Positions 18,229 through 28,443 are shown, numbered from the stretch's first letter. The stretch: 64,000 nucleotides of DNA from Verminephrobacter eiseniae EF01-2 (GCF_000015565.1 NC_008786.1:1674001-1738000); one strand, 5' to 3'. A program made the numbers and translations. The notes: a model not told the origin generated them from the sequence alone.

Positions 18229-18509
18229 GGTGATGTCCTCGATGCCCGCCAAGCCGGAGCGCCGAAGGCCGACGAGACGCGCATGGAATCGGCCAAGGTG
18301 CGCATGGTCTGCATGTGATCCCCTCCGGCAGGCAGGTGGTTGGGTGAGTATGTACCGGAAGATATACCAAGCGCCGGTGGATATCAAGCCATATGTCCGC
18401 CGAAATTCACGGCGCCGGGCGCTCGGGAGGGCGCGCCATGGCCGCGCGTGCATCGGGCTTGCCGGCGCCAAGGGCTGCGGCCCATCGACGAGCGGCCCGC
18501 AGTGCCCGA

Positions 18510-18644
18510 CACCCACGGGCCATGGATTTCCACCCCCGCGCGAGCGAAGTCGGCTGTATTGCGCGTGACCACGATGCAACCCTGTTCCAGGGCAGTCGCA
18601 GCGATCAGCGAATCGATCAGCGATTCGCCCACAAGCGCCCACAA
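18510..18644 (-). pseudogene. C-terminal remnant of a second PIN-domain (VapC-like) toxin
   Basis: A short leftward frame reads [23 protein letters not shown] then [10 protein letters not shown]. This is the C-terminal third of a FitB/VapC-type PIN protein, including the conserved Asp of the third motif and the TRN-DF motif. The N-terminal LDTN half is missing, and the frame runs on into unrelated sequence after PWV. The rest of 18229-18671 shows no gene. It is probably a decayed toxin left beside the active vapBC pair. Confidence 0.7.
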
Positions 18645-18671
18645 GCGCGGGCGCAGGGCACGCCCGGCGTT

Positions 18672-19487
18672 TCAGCGCCGCAAGCGGTCGACGCTGGCGC
18701 GCAGTTGGCCGGTCCAGGCGCGCCGGTCGCGCCCGCCGGCATGCTCGGGCTGGCCGTAGCGCACCATGGCGACGATCGGCGGCGCGCACAGCGTGCGCCA
18801 GATCGAGCCCAGCAGGGTTTCGTCGCCGATGTAGCTCGGGGCAAAGCTGATGGTGCCGGTGGCCTGGTCGGCAAAGCGCAGGCCCACGGGCTGGGCCGGT
18901 GCCCGGGCGATGACTGCGGCCTGCAACAAATTGGCGTGGAACGCCAGCATCTCGCGGCCGTCGCCGGTGGTGCCTTCGGGGAATACGGCCAGCACCTCGC
19001 GCTGCTGCAGCGCCGTTTGCATCGAGCGCACCATGCGCAACGCATCGCGGCGCGAGTTGCGCTCGATGTACAGGGAGCCGGCAGCCGTTGCCAGCCGGCC
19101 GATCAGCGGCCAGGCCCGCACGTCGGATTTGGCGACGAAGCGGCAATGGCACGCCGCATGCAGCACCGGGATGTCGAGCCACGAGAGGTGGTTGGCCACC
19201 AGCACCACCGGCCCGCCCAGCGGGGGCTGTCCCTCGATCCGCAGGCTGACGCCGGCATGCGTGAGCAGTTGCAGAGACCAAGCCTGCACATGCGCATGTT
19301 GCCGCTCCGGCGACAGGGCGGGAAAGCGCAGCGCCACGATGCACAGCCCCTTGAGCACATGGCCCAGCAGGCGCAGCGCACGCCAGCCGGCGCGCGGATA
19401 TTTCCAGCCGGCGCGCAGCAGATGCAGCATCGGCCAGGCCCTGTCGAACGGCCCCGGCACCCATGATCTGCGCTTGGGCAGCACCAT
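18672..19487 (-). CDS. plsC: 1-acyl-sn-glycerol-3-phosphate acyltransferase (PlsC family)
   Basis: A 271-residue acyltransferase with the catalytic motif NHLSWLD (HX4D), the substrate-binding block [14 protein letters not shown], and FPEGTT. Such enzymes add the second acyl chain in phospholipid synthesis, or modify lyso- or ornithine lipids. A hydrophobic N-terminal segment ([19 protein letters not shown]) would anchor it to the inner membrane. It begins 3 bp after the stop of the dihydroorotase-like gene and is probably the last gene of the leftward yqgE-pyr operon. Confidence 0.88.
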   Translation of the reverse strand: MVLPKRRSWVPGPFDRAWPMLHLLRAGWKYPRAGWRALRLLGHVLKGLCIVALRFPALSPERQHAHVQAWSLQLLTHAGVSLRIEGQPPLGGPVVLVANHLSWLDIPVLHAACHCRFVAKSDVRAWPLIGRLATAAGSLYIERNSRRDALRMVRSMQTALQQREVLAVFPEGTTGDGREMLAFHANLLQAAVIARAPAQPVGLRFADQATGTISFAPSYIGDETLLGSIWRTLCAPPIVAMVRYGQPEHAGGRDRRAWTGQLRASVDRLRR

Positions 19488-19490
19488 GGC

Positions 19491-20789
19491 TCAGCGACGC
19501 TCGAAAACCACTTGCCCGCCGACCAGCGTCATGCGCACGCGGCCCGGCAGCCGGTCGCCGGAAAATGGCGTGTGCTTGCCCTGGCTGTGCAGGGCTTGGT
19601 CCTGCACCGTCCAGACGGCCTGCGGATCGACAATGCACAGATCGCCGACGCCGCCTTCGACGATCCGGCCCAGGCTGTTTTGCCACTGGCCCAGGGCCGC
19701 TCCGAGCACGCGCGCAGGCCCGCAGGTCACGCTGGCCAGTGCGCGCACCAAGGGCAGGCCGCTGTCCTGCGACCATTTGAGCGCCAGGCTCAGCAGCAAC
19801 TCCAGCCCGGTGGCTCCCGGCTCGGCTTGCGCAAAAGGCAGGGTCTTGGCGTCTTCATCGACCGGGTTGTGGTCGGACACCAGCGCGTCTATGGTGCCGT
19901 CGGCCAGCGCGCCCCGGAGGGCATCGCGGTCATGCTGCTGGCGCAGCGGGGGGGACAGGCGGGCCCGGCTGTCGAAGAAGCCGATGTCCGCATCGCACAG
20001 GTGCAGCGAATTGATGCTCACGTCGGCGCTGACGGCCAGGCCCTCGGCCTTGGCGCTGCGCAGCAGTTGCACCCCGGCGGCACTGCTGATGCGGCACAGG
20101 TGCACGCGGGCGCCGGTGGTGGTCTTGAGCAACTCGAAGATGGTGTGCAACGCAATCGTCTCGGCCGCCACCGGCACGCCCGGCAGGCCCAGGCGCGTGG
20201 CCAGCGGGCCGCTGGCGGCCACGCCCCGGCCCAGGTGCAGCTCTTGCGGACGCAGCCACAGGCCGTAGCCGAAGGTGGCGGCGTATTGCAGCGCGCGTTG
20301 CAGCACCAAGGTGCTGGCCAGCGGCACCTCGGCCTGGCCAAAGCCGACGCAGCCCGATTCGGTCAGCGCGACCATCTCGGTCAGTTCCTCGCCGGCGAGC
20401 TTGCGCGTGAGCGCGCCCAGCGGGAACAGGCGCGACTGCCGCAGCTTGCCGGCGCGGAACTTGAGCATTTCGACCAGACCCGGCTCGTCGAGCACCGGGT
20501 CGGTGTCGGGCGGGCAGACCAGGCTGGTCACGCCCCCCGCCACGGCGGCGGCCATCTCCGACGCCAGCATGCCGGCGTGCTCATGGCCGGGTTCGCGCAG
20601 GCGCGCAGCCAGGTCCACCAGGCCGGGCAGCACGAGGCAGCCATCGGCGTCGAGCACCCGGTCGGGCACGAAGCCCGGCGGCACACGGTTCAGGCCCACG
20701 ATGCGGCCCGCTGCCAGCGCGATGTCGCAGCCCTGCGCCAAGCCCGCGCCCGGGTCGAGCACCTGGCCATGCCGGATCAGTATCTTCAT
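19491..20789 (-). CDS. pyrX: Dihydroorotase-like non-catalytic subunit (PyrX / PyrC')
   Basis: A 432-residue amidohydrolase-fold protein with dihydroorotase organisation, but its active site is lost. The metal-binding DxHxH motif, normally in a VDLHVHLREPG context, reads [11 protein letters not shown]. The carbamylated lysine segment reads [10 protein letters not shown] with no Lys. The late D-H-A-P-H motif reads SDHNPVDE. It follows pyrB on the same strand (74-bp gap). In pseudomonads such dead dihydroorotases are structural partners that assemble and stabilise aspartate transcarbamoylase, and the same role is inferred here. The start [14 protein letters not shown] at 20789 was chosen over an upstream in-frame ATG because it matches the family. 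Confidence 0.88.
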   Translation of the reverse strand: MKILIRHGQVLDPGAGLAQGCDIALAAGRIVGLNRVPPGFVPDRVLDADGCLVLPGLVDLAARLREPGHEHAGMLASEMAAAVAGGVTSLVCPPDTDPVLDEPGLVEMLKFRAGKLRQSRLFPLGALTRKLAGEELTEMVALTESGCVGFGQAEVPLASTLVLQRALQYAATFGYGLWLRPQELHLGRGVAASGPLATRLGLPGVPVAAETIALHTIFELLKTTTGARVHLCRISSAAGVQLLRSAKAEGLAVSADVSINSLHLCDADIGFFDSRARLSPPLRQQHDRDALRGALADGTIDALVSDHNPVDEDAKTLPFAQAEPGATGLELLLSLALKWSQDSGLPLVRALASVTCGPARVLGAALGQWQNSLGRIVEGGVGDLCIVDPQAVWTVQDQALHSQGKHTPFSGDRLPGRVRMTLVGGQVVFERR

Positions 20790-20863
20790 GATGGGGCACC
20801 AATGCGGCCATTGGCGCATGATGCATCTGCGCCGGCGGCCATCTGTTCAATAGCAGGCATGGG

Positions 20864-21835
20864 TCAATGGCCACAGGCTTCATTGCCGGCGACGATGGAC
20901 ATCACGGCCATGCGCACCGCAATGCCGAAGCCCACCTGCGGCAAGATCACGCTCTGCCGGCCATCGACCACGGCCGAGTCGATCTCCACGCCACGGTTGA
21001 TGGGCCCCGGGTGCATGACGATGGCGTCGGGCTTGGCCAGTTGCAGTTTCTCGGGCGTGAGGCCGAAGCTCTTGAAATACTCTTGGCTCGAAGACAGCAA
21101 CGCGCCGCTCATGCGCTCGTTTTGCAGGCGCAGCATGATGATCACGTCGGCGCCCTCGATCCCCTCCTGGAGTTGGTGGCACACGCGCACGCCCATCTGC
21201 GCCATGTCGGCCGGCACCAGCGTGCGCGGGCCGACTGCGCGCACTTCGGCGCAACCGAGCGTGATCAGGCCATGGATGTCCGAGCGCGCCACGCGCGAGT
21301 GCAGCATGTCGCCGACGATGGCCACGGTGAGTTGGCTGAAATCCTTCTTGTAGTGCCGGATGGTGTACAAATCCAGCAAGCCCTGCGTCGGGTGGGCGTG
21401 GCGGCCGTCGCCGGCATTGATCACATGCACATGGGGCGCGACATGCCGGGCGATCAGGTACGGCGCGCCCGATTCGCTGTGCCGCACGACGAACAGATCG
21501 GCGGCCATGGCCGACAGGTTGGCGATGGTGTCGAGCAGCGATTCGCCCTTGCTGGCCGAACTGCGCGTGATGTCCAGGTTGAACACATCGGCCGACAGGC
21601 GCTTGGCCGCGATCTCGAAGGTGGTGCGGGTGCGCGTGCTGTTCTCGAAGAACAGGTTGAACACGCTCTTGCCGCGCAGCAGCGGCACCTTCTTGACCTC
21701 GCGGTCGTTCACGCTGACGAAATTGGCGGCCGTGTCGAGGATATGCGTGACGATGTCGCGCGGCAGGCCCTCGATGGACAGCAGGTGTATCAGTTCGCCC
21801 TGGCCGTTGAGCTGCGGGTTGCGCTGGTGCTGCAC
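20864..21835 (-). CDS. pyrB: Aspartate carbamoyltransferase catalytic subunit
   Basis: A 323-residue transcarbamoylase for the committed step of pyrimidine synthesis. The carbamoyl-phosphate site [13 protein letters not shown] is intact, with [12 protein letters not shown] and the aspartate-site segment [12 protein letters not shown]. The N-terminus is extended relative to E. coli PyrB, the usual form in organisms that pair it with a PyrX-like partner, and no pyrI gene is present. It is 3 bp after pyrR and upstream of the dead dihydroorotase. Confidence 0.96.
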   Translation of the reverse strand: MQHQRNPQLNGQGELIHLLSIEGLPRDIVTHILDTAANFVSVNDREVKKVPLLRGKSVFNLFFENSTRTRTTFEIAAKRLSADVFNLDITRSSASKGESLLDTIANLSAMAADLFVVRHSESGAPYLIARHVAPHVHVINAGDGRHAHPTQGLLDLYTIRHYKKDFSQLTVAIVGDMLHSRVARSDIHGLITLGCAEVRAVGPRTLVPADMAQMGVRVCHQLQEGIEGADVIIMLRLQNERMSGALLSSSQEYFKSFGLTPEKLQLAKPDAIVMHPGPINRGVEIDSAVVDGRQSVILPQVGFGIAVRMAVMSIVAGNEACGH

Positions 21836-21838
21836 GCT

Positions 21839-22363
21839 CTAGCCCCCTTCGAGCCGCAAGTGAAAGCGGCCGCCGCCGTCGCGTGCCAGCGCCAGCGACT
21901 GCGCCGCCGGCAGGCTCACGCGGGCGGCGGCAAAGTCGGCCTGCACCGGCAGTTCGCGACCGCCCCGGTCGACCAGCACGGCCAGGCGCACGCTGGCCGG
22001 GCGCCCGTAGTCGAACAGTTCGTTGAGCACGGCCCGGAGGGTGCGGCCGGTGTAGAGCACATCGTCGAGCACCAGCACATCGGCCCCGTTGACATCGAAT
22101 GGCAGCAAGGTCTGCGTGCCAGCCGACAGGCCGCGCTGGGCAAAGTCATCGCGGTGCAGCACCGAAGACAGCACGCCGGGCGCCCCGGCCAAGCCCAGTT
22201 CCTGGTGCAGGCGCTCGGCCAGCCAGGCGCCGCCCGAGGCAATGCCCGCCAGGCGCGTGCCGTCGGTGCGCAGACCGCGCACACCGCGCAGCAGTTCGCG
22301 GTACAGCGCCTCGGCATCGAGCACCAAACTTCCCGACAGTGCTGAAGGTTCGGCCGTGCTCAC
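21839..22363 (-). CDS. pyrR: PyrR family regulator / uracil phosphoribosyltransferase
   Basis: A 174-residue phosphoribosyltransferase-fold protein with the PRPP-binding motif VLVLDDVLYTGRT and a PyrR-like C-terminus (LVDRGGRELPVQADF). In Gram-positive bacteria PyrR binds pyr mRNA. In proteobacteria the pyrR-pyrB-pyrX cluster is regulated less clearly, and no attenuator could be recognised here. Its start overlaps the ruvX stop by 4 bp. Confidence 0.93.
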   Translation of the reverse strand: MSTAEPSALSGSLVLDAEALYRELLRGVRGLRTDGTRLAGIASGGAWLAERLHQELGLAGAPGVLSSVLHRDDFAQRGLSAGTQTLLPFDVNGADVLVLDDVLYTGRTLRAVLNELFDYGRPASVRLAVLVDRGGRELPVQADFAAARVSLPAAQSLALARDGGGRFHLRLEGG

Positions 22364-22845
22364 TCGAGACTCCTCAAAAACTGCTCCAGGATGATGCAGG
22401 CCGCAGCGGCATCGGCATCCTTGGCGCCGCCGGCAATGGCCTCGGTGGTGCTGTAGCGCTCATCGACTTCAAACACCGGCAGACCGAAGCGGCCGCGCAG
22501 TTGGCGCCCGAAGCGCAGCGCCAAGGCGGTGTTCTCGTGGCTTGCGCCATCGGGGTGCAAGGGCACGCCGATCACCAGCGCATCGGGCTGCCACTGCCCG
22601 ATGCGCTGCGCCACCTGCGCCCAGCGAGCGGCGCCCACGGCCGCGATGGTCGATTGCGGCGCCGCCCGCAGCAACAGGCGGTTGCCGCTGGCCACGCCCA
22701 CGCGCTTGAGGCCAAAGTCGAAAGCCAGAAAGGTGCGCACATGCGCCGGGACGAGCGCAGGGGCGAGTGCAGAAACAGGTGCGGCAGCAGGAATGGCGGG
22801 CGCAATGGCAGTCTGAACGGCGGGCTGAGCGGGCAAGCCGGTCAT
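22360..22845 (-). CDS. ruvX: Putative Holliday-junction resolvase YqgF/RuvX
   Basis: A 161-residue RNase H-fold protein with the family motif FLAFDFGLKRVGVA, VIGVPLHPDG, and VDERYSTTEA followed by a DADAAACIILEQFL C-terminus. The E. coli homologue is essential and acts in pre-16S rRNA 5' processing. The first 35 residues are a low-complexity Ala/Pro extension, so a start further in, near FLAFDFG, is possible. The gene is coupled to both neighbours by ATGA overlaps. Confidence 0.92.
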   Translation of the reverse strand: MTGLPAQPAVQTAIAPAIPAAAPVSALAPALVPAHVRTFLAFDFGLKRVGVASGNRLLLRAAPQSTIAAVGAARWAQVAQRIGQWQPDALVIGVPLHPDGASHENTALALRFGRQLRGRFGLPVFEVDERYSTTEAIAGGAKDADAAAACIILEQFLRSLE

Positions 22846-23444
22846 GCGTGCCCCGCCGAGGGCGACAGCATCCAGACCTCCAGGCCCAGCAGCGACAGCG
22901 CCCGGTCGTAGCGCTCGGGCGCCGGCGTGTCAAAGATCACCGACAGGTCGGCCGCCACGGTGAGCCAGGCGTTCTCGGCCAGTTCCGACTCCAACTGCCC
23001 GCCGCCCCAGGACGAATAGCCGAGCGTGATCAGCACCCGGCGCGGCCCGGCGCCGGTGGACAGGGCTTCGAGCACATCCTTGGAGGTGGTCATCGCCAGC
23101 CCGCCCGGGATGACCATGGTCGACGCATAGGCCGATCCGTCGGTCGCGCTGCGGCCCTCGTCGGGCATGGGCTCGTGCAGCACGAAACCCCGCTCGGTCT
23201 GCACCGGCCCGCCCTGGAACACCGGCTCGCGGCCCAAGTCTTCGCGCCGCAGCGACAGATCGACCTTGTCGAACAACCCCTTGAGCGTGATGTCGGTGGG
23301 CTTGTTGATGATCAGCCCGAGCGCGCCGCGTTCGCTGTGCTCGCACAGGTAAACGACACTGCGCGCGAAAGCGGCATCTTCCAGACCCGGCATCGCGATC
23401 AGGAAATGATGCGTCAGATTGATGGACGCTGAGGCGAAAGACAT
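22842..23444 (-). CDS. yqgE: YqgE/AlgH family protein (UPF0301)
   Basis: A 200-residue member of UPF0301, with the family blocks HHFLIAMPGLED, YLCEHSERGALGLIINKPTDI and QGGPVQTERGFVLH. Its biochemical role is not established; in Pseudomonas the homologue AlgH affects alginate regulation. It is the first gene of the leftward yqgE-ruvX-pyrR-pyrB-pyrX-plsC block, whose promoter must lie in 23445-23606. Confidence 0.93.
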   Translation of the reverse strand: MSFASASINLTHHFLIAMPGLEDAAFARSVVYLCEHSERGALGLIINKPTDITLKGLFDKVDLSLRREDLGREPVFQGGPVQTERGFVLHEPMPDEGRSATDGSAYASTMVIPGGLAMTTSKDVLEALSTGAGPRRVLITLGYSSWGGGQLESELAENAWLTVAADLSVIFDTPAPERYDRALSLLGLEVWMLSPSAGHA

Positions 23445-23606
23445 GCGCCGATTTTAGCGGTGAACCCGGCGCCTTCCGGCACGCTTTGTCCGCCCCGACG
23501 GCCCCGGGTTACTACCAGCCCGGCCGCCCGGGCACGCATCGCGCGGTGCGGCACAATGCCGCCACGGCCGTGCACCCCCGCAGCACATGGCCGGCGGAGA
23601 GCCACG

Positions 23607-24560
23607 ATGCACAAGCGCTTCTGCACCCGCGAGCATGAACCCGGTTATTGGCGCGAGGCCATCGCCAATGCCTATTTCGACCTCCAGTTGTCCTTTGGCG
23701 ACGAGCATCGGTTCGACGGGCAGATCGACATCTGGGATCTGGGCACCGTCGAGCTATCGCTGCTGCAATCGAGCGCTCTGGCCTATCGCCGCCTGCGCCA
23801 GCATTGCCGCGCGCAAGAGCGCCAGATGCTGGTGACCATGCCGTTCCAGAGCCAGGTCGAATTCACGCAGCTCGGCCGCAGCACCCGCTGCGCGCCGGGC
23901 CAGTTTCTGCTCGAATCGAGCGAGGAACCCTATGACTTCGGCCATGGCCAGGACAACGCGATGTGGGTGCTCAAGCTGCCGGTCGCGGCGCTGAAGGCGC
24001 GCATCGGGGAGCCGAGCCGTTTTTGCGCGCGCCAGTACGACAGCCTGCAGGGCCTGGGCCGGCTGTTCCATGATTACCTGCAACTGGTCGCGCGCCACTG
24101 CCGGGCAGACCATGGCAGCCATGTGCGGTCGCTGATGGCAAGCCAGCTGATCGACCTGTTGGCGCTCAGCCTGCAGCAGCACCCGGATGCGCTGCAGTCC
24201 TCGCACTCCGCAGTGCGCGATGCGCACCTGGCGCGCATCGAGGCCCATGTGCACCGGCATCTGTCCGACCCGGCTTTGTCACCACAGAGCATTGCGCAGG
24301 CCAGCGGCATTTCGCTGCGCTATCTGCACCAGTTGTTCGAGGACACCGGCCAATCGGTTGCGCAATGGATCCGCGAATTGCGCCTGCAATCGGCCCATGA
24401 AGCGCTCAGCCGCGCCAACGGGCAGACCACGGTGGCGCAGATCGCTTATGGCGCGGGCTTTGGCGACCAGGCCCAATTCAGCCATGCGTTTCGCAAGAAG
24501 TTCGGCCATGCGCCCAGCGAGATGCTGCGCTCATCACGGCCAGCGCGCAGCGGCAAGTAA
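23607..24560 (+). CDS. AraC-family transcriptional regulator
   Basis: A 317-residue regulator with an N-terminal cupin-like ligand domain (residues about 1-185, for example FDLQLSFGDEHRFDG) and a C-terminal double helix-turn-helix (residues about 215-310: SIAQASGISLRYLHQLFEDTG and TVAQIAYGAGFGDQAQFSHAF). The N-terminal domain resembles the FeaR/AraC_binding_2 type that senses aromatic or small organic inducers. A ribosome site (GGCGGAGA) supports the ATG at 23607. It is convergent with the hydantoinase genes. Control of that cluster is possible but not shown. Confidence 0.88.
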   Translation: MHKRFCTREHEPGYWREAIANAYFDLQLSFGDEHRFDGQIDIWDLGTVELSLLQSSALAYRRLRQHCRAQERQMLVTMPFQSQVEFTQLGRSTRCAPGQFLLESSEEPYDFGHGQDNAMWVLKLPVAALKARIGEPSRFCARQYDSLQGLGRLFHDYLQLVARHCRADHGSHVRSLMASQLIDLLALSLQQHPDALQSSHSAVRDAHLARIEAHVHRHLSDPALSPQSIAQASGISLRYLHQLFEDTGQSVAQWIRELRLQSAHEALSRANGQTTVAQIAYGAGFGDQAQFSHAFRKKFGHAPSEMLRSSRPARSGK

Positions 24561-24579
24561 TCCCCCCCCCGGGCCATGC

Positions 24580-26652
24580 TCATTGCTGCGCGCTGAGCAC
24601 GTAGCAGCCGCTGGCGTCGAGCCGCGCCTGCCAGCCCGATTGCAGCACGATCGTCGTGGTCGGCTCCTCGATCACGGCGGGGCCGTCGATGAGGTCGTCG
24701 GCGCCAAGCCGCGTGCCGTCGTAGACGGGGGTCTGGAGCGCCGCCGCATCGGCCCCGAAGACCATCGGCCGGTGCGTCCTGATCGCCGCCGACGGCTGTC
24801 CGCCCCGGGGCCACTGCGCCAGGCGCAGCGGTTCGGTCTTGCCCAGGACGGTGGTTTCGATATTCACGATCTCGATCAGGCTGTCAGGCTCGTCATAGGT
24901 GAACAGTTGCCGGTGCATTTGGTGGAATGCGGTCTTGATGGCCGCGAGGCTGGCCGCGCCAAGCGCCAGCGTGCCAATGTCCACCGGGCATTCATGGACC
25001 TGGCCCACGTAGCGCATATCGAGGCTGCGCCTGAAGGCGATGCGCTCGCGCGCGATGCCCTCCTGGTGCAGCACGGCCGCGCCCTGGCGCTCGAGCGCGG
25101 CAAAGCGCTGCTCCAGCAGCGCGATGTCGGCGCGCTCGTCGAGCCGCATCGGGGCCGAGGCCATGTAGTCGTACTTCACGTCCGACAGTATCTGGCCGAA
25201 GGCGCACAGGCCCGAGGCCAGTTTCGGCACCAGCACCGTGCGGATGCCGATCTCGCGCGCCAGCGCGGTGATGTGCAGCGCGGTCGCGCCGCCGGCGCCG
25301 ATCAGCGCGAAGTCGCGCGGGTCGTAGCCGCGCTCGATCGACACGCGGCGGATGCCGTTGACCATGTTGTTGTTGACGATGCTGAAGATGCCGTATGCGG
25401 CTTTCTCCGGCGTGATGCCCAACGGCCCGGCCAGTTGCGTCGCAATCGCCTGGCGCGAGGCCGCAGCATCGATGGCCAGGCGCCCGCCGAGCAGCGCCTG
25501 CGGGTTGAGGTAGCCCAGCGCCACATTCGCGTCGGTCACCGTGGGCCGGGTGCCGCCGCGCATGTAGCAGGCCGGCCCTGGGCTTGCGCCAGCCGATTGC
25601 GGGCCGACATTGAGCAGGCCCATGCTGTCGATCCAGCCGATCGAGCCGCCACCGGCACCCAGCGATTCGACCTGGATCATCGGGGTGCCGATGCGGTAGC
25701 GCAAAAAATCGTTGTCCTTGGTGACCTGGGTCTGGCCTTGGTGCGTCAGCGTGATGTCGAACGAGGTGCCGCCCATGTCGACGGTGATGAAATTCGCCAA
25801 GCCCAGCGGCTGCGCAATATGCCGGCCCGCCATTGGCGCCGAGGCCGGCCCGGAGTTGATCGCGTTGACGGCGCGCGCGACCATCACGGCCCGCGAGGCC
25901 ATGCCGCCGTTGGACTGGAAGTAGCGCACCGGCACCCGCAGGCCGCTGTCCTGAAAGAACTTGTCGATGCGCGTCGCATAGGCGCCAAGCACCGGGCCCA
26001 GGTAAGCGTTGAGCACGGCGGTCGAAGTGCGCGTGTACTCGCGCATCTGCGGGAACACCTCGATGCCCACCGAGACATAGGCCTCGGGCAACAGCTCGCG
26101 CACGATCTGCGCCGCGCGCCGCTCATGTTCATCGTTGGCCACGCTCCACAGGAACGAAACCGCCACCGCCTGCACGCCCTCGCGCCGGAACGACTCGCAG
26201 GCATTGCGCACATCCTGCTCATCGAGCGGTGTGTGCACCGTCCCGTCGCTCAGCACCCGTTCGCGCACCGGCACGCGCAGATGGCGCTCGACCAGGATCT
26301 GCGCCGGCGGATAGGCGTCGTCGTAGCGGTAGCCTTCCTCCTTGTGACCCAGGCGTATCTCCAGCGAATCCTCATGGCCTGCGGTACAGATCAGGCCGGT
26401 CTTGACGCCTTGGTGCTGTATCAGCGCGTTCAGCCCGACGGTGGTGCCGTTCACGCACAGTTCGGTCTGGCCCAGGATGTCGGCAATCGGCAGGCCCAGC
26501 TTTTGCGCAATCTGCGCCAAGCCTTCGGCGATCGCCCGGGTGCCGTCCTCGGGGGTCGAGGTGGTCTTGAACAGGTGGACATTGCCGCTGCCGTCGGCCA
26601 GCACGAAATCAGTGAAAGTGCCGCCTGCATCCACGCCGAGTCGATAGTTCAT
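24580..26652 (-). CDS. hyuA: Hydantoinase/oxoprolinase family subunit A (HyuA-like)
   Basis: A 690-residue ATP-dependent ring-opening enzyme subunit. It begins with the actin-like phosphate motif GVDAGGTFTDFVLAD, has VNGTTVGLNAL, and a second ATPase block FITVDMGGTSFDITL, then IGAGGATALH. The length matches HyuA/acetone-carboxylase-beta-type proteins. With its partner HyuB it would hydrolyse a cyclic amide (5-oxoproline or a hydantoin) using ATP. The exact substrate cannot be read from sequence. It follows hyuB by 18 bp. Confidence 0.9.
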   Translation of the reverse strand: MNYRLGVDAGGTFTDFVLADGSGNVHLFKTTSTPEDGTRAIAEGLAQIAQKLGLPIADILGQTELCVNGTTVGLNALIQHQGVKTGLICTAGHEDSLEIRLGHKEEGYRYDDAYPPAQILVERHLRVPVRERVLSDGTVHTPLDEQDVRNACESFRREGVQAVAVSFLWSVANDEHERRAAQIVRELLPEAYVSVGIEVFPQMREYTRTSTAVLNAYLGPVLGAYATRIDKFFQDSGLRVPVRYFQSNGGMASRAVMVARAVNAINSGPASAPMAGRHIAQPLGLANFITVDMGGTSFDITLTHQGQTQVTKDNDFLRYRIGTPMIQVESLGAGGGSIGWIDSMGLLNVGPQSAGASPGPACYMRGGTRPTVTDANVALGYLNPQALLGGRLAIDAAASRQAIATQLAGPLGITPEKAAYGIFSIVNNNMVNGIRRVSIERGYDPRDFALIGAGGATALHITALAREIGIRTVLVPKLASGLCAFGQILSDVKYDYMASAPMRLDERADIALLEQRFAALERQGAAVLHQEGIARERIAFRRSLDMRYVGQVHECPVDIGTLALGAASLAAIKTAFHQMHRQLFTYDEPDSLIEIVNIETTVLGKTEPLRLAQWPRGGQPSAAIRTHRPMVFGADAAALQTPVYDGTRLGADDLIDGPAVIEEPTTTIVLQSGWQARLDASGCYVLSAQQ

Positions 26653-26670
26653 GCCTTGCTCTCCGGAAAA

Positions 26671-28443
26671 TCAGACGCCGGGCGCCGGGTGACGCGCACC
26701 GGCGCGCCGGCCGGTCCAGCGCTCGACATCGACGATCACGCCGTACTCCTGCTCGGCAGCGGCCAGCGACACATAGCCGTTGCGCACGTCATGGACGACC
26801 TTGCCGATCTCGCGCTCCAAGGCCGGGCCCCAACCACCGCCACCGGGGTTCACGGTGGCCACCCGCTCTCCCGGCGCTATCTTGAGGATGGTGTTCTTGC
26901 GCAGCACCTCGATCACTGCGTCGCCCTGCTTGCGCTCGATGCGGCCGAGCTTGCAGCCGGCATGCGCTGCCCCACCCGACGCCCCCTGCGCCCCCTGCGC
27001 CCCCAGTGCCGGATAGTGGCGGCCTTCGCCGAAACTGATGACCGTCATCGCGTGGTCGATGGGCTCGACCTCCCAGACGGTGGCGCAGCCGCCACGGTTC
27101 TTGCCCGCGCCACCGCTGTCCGTGACCAGGCCATAGCGGTGGATCAGGATCGGATACTGGTGCTCGAGCAGCTCGATGTCGCCCGAAGTCAGCGCGCCAA
27201 AGCAGCACTGCGGGCCGACCGCGTTCCATCCGTCCAGATGCGCCGTGGCCCCGGCCCCGCCGATCAGCGAAGCCAGCACCATGGTCACGTACTCCTCGTC
27301 GTTGCGCCGGTCGCGCCCGGCGATGTTGATGCCGCTGGAATGGCACCAAGAGCCTACGGCGCGCTCGGGCGCGGCTTGCTCCAGCGCCAGGCGCACGGCA
27401 TCGGCCAACGTTTCCATCGGCGTGGTGGTGCAGTTCACATGCGGCGCCGGCTCGGCCGCGTTGCACAGCGTGCCCTGGGGGCCCAGGTCGAGCGTGATGC
27501 AGCGGTACAGCCCCTCGTTGTACGGCGGCGCGACTTTGGCAAACATCATCAGACCCAGGTACACGCCTGAATGCGAGTTGCCCGCGTAACTGTTGATGAA
27601 GTAAGGCACCTGCGGCGGGCTGTCGATGCGGATGTGGCAGTGCTCGCCCTCGATCGTCACCCGGGCCCCGATGCGCAGTTCCCCCAGGCCGTGACCGGCA
27701 TCTTCGAGCACCGCGCTGGCCTCATGGCTGCCGTCAGGAATCGAGGCGAACAGCGCGCGCATGGAACGCTCGGCCATGTCGAGCAACTCGTCGACGCATG
27801 ACTGCACTTCGCTCACGCCGTACTTGGCGAGCAATGCCAGCAGATTGCGCTCGCCGATCGAAACCGCGCCGAACTGCGCCCGCAAATCGCCCTCCCAGTC
27901 GCGGCGCGAACGCACGTTGGCCAGCAGGAACCCGATGACATCGTTGCGCGGCCGCCCCTTGTCCCACAGCTTGACCGGCGGAATGCGCAAGCCCTCGGCG
28001 TAGATCTCCGTGGCTGCGGGGTTGTAGCCCGCCGGCACCGGGCCGCCAATGTCCGTCACATGCCCTTTGCAAACGCTCCAAAAGACCAGTTTGCCCTGAT
28101 GGAAGATGGGCTTGTACATGCAGCAATCGAGGATATGGCTGCCCATCAGGACCGGGTCGTTGTGGTAGATCACATCGCCCTCGTGGATATCGTCGCCGAA
28201 GTACGCGGCCACCGCCTTCATCGCCGGCATCAGGCCGCCGAGATGGATCGGAATGTCCTGCCCCTGAAGAATCATCTCGGCGCGGTGATTGAACAGCGCA
28301 TTGCTGTAATCGTGGGCCACGTTGAAAACGCTGGAGCGCGCCGTCTTCTCCAGCGTCAGCGTCATCTCGCGCTGCGTGGTCTCCAGTGCGCCGCGCACGA
28401 CGGCCAGGGTGATCGGATCGACTCGGGGCTTGGGCATGTCCAC
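26671..28443 (-). CDS. hyuB: Hydantoinase/oxoprolinase family subunit B (HyuB-like)
   Basis: A 590-residue partner of HyuA, with the family opening DPITLAVVRGALETTQREMTLTLEKTARS, VIYHNDPVLMGSH, and the glycine-rich C-terminal ending TVNPGGGGWGPALERE. A GTG at 28443 is proposed as start because a perfect AAGGAG ribosome site lies 6 bases upstream; an in-frame ATG follows two codons later (28437). It is the first gene of a two-gene operon. Confidence 0.9.
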   Translation of the reverse strand: MDMPKPRVDPITLAVVRGALETTQREMTLTLEKTARSSVFNVAHDYSNALFNHRAEMILQGQDIPIHLGGLMPAMKAVAAYFGDDIHEGDVIYHNDPVLMGSHILDCCMYKPIFHQGKLVFWSVCKGHVTDIGGPVPAGYNPAATEIYAEGLRIPPVKLWDKGRPRNDVIGFLLANVRSRRDWEGDLRAQFGAVSIGERNLLALLAKYGVSEVQSCVDELLDMAERSMRALFASIPDGSHEASAVLEDAGHGLGELRIGARVTIEGEHCHIRIDSPPQVPYFINSYAGNSHSGVYLGLMMFAKVAPPYNEGLYRCITLDLGPQGTLCNAAEPAPHVNCTTTPMETLADAVRLALEQAAPERAVGSWCHSSGINIAGRDRRNDEEYVTMVLASLIGGAGATAHLDGWNAVGPQCCFGALTSGDIELLEHQYPILIHRYGLVTDSGGAGKNRGGCATVWEVEPIDHAMTVISFGEGRHYPALGAQGAQGASGGAAHAGCKLGRIERKQGDAVIEVLRKNTILKIAPGERVATVNPGGGGWGPALEREIGKVVHDVRNGYVSLAAAEQEYGVIVDVERWTGRRAGARHPAPGV

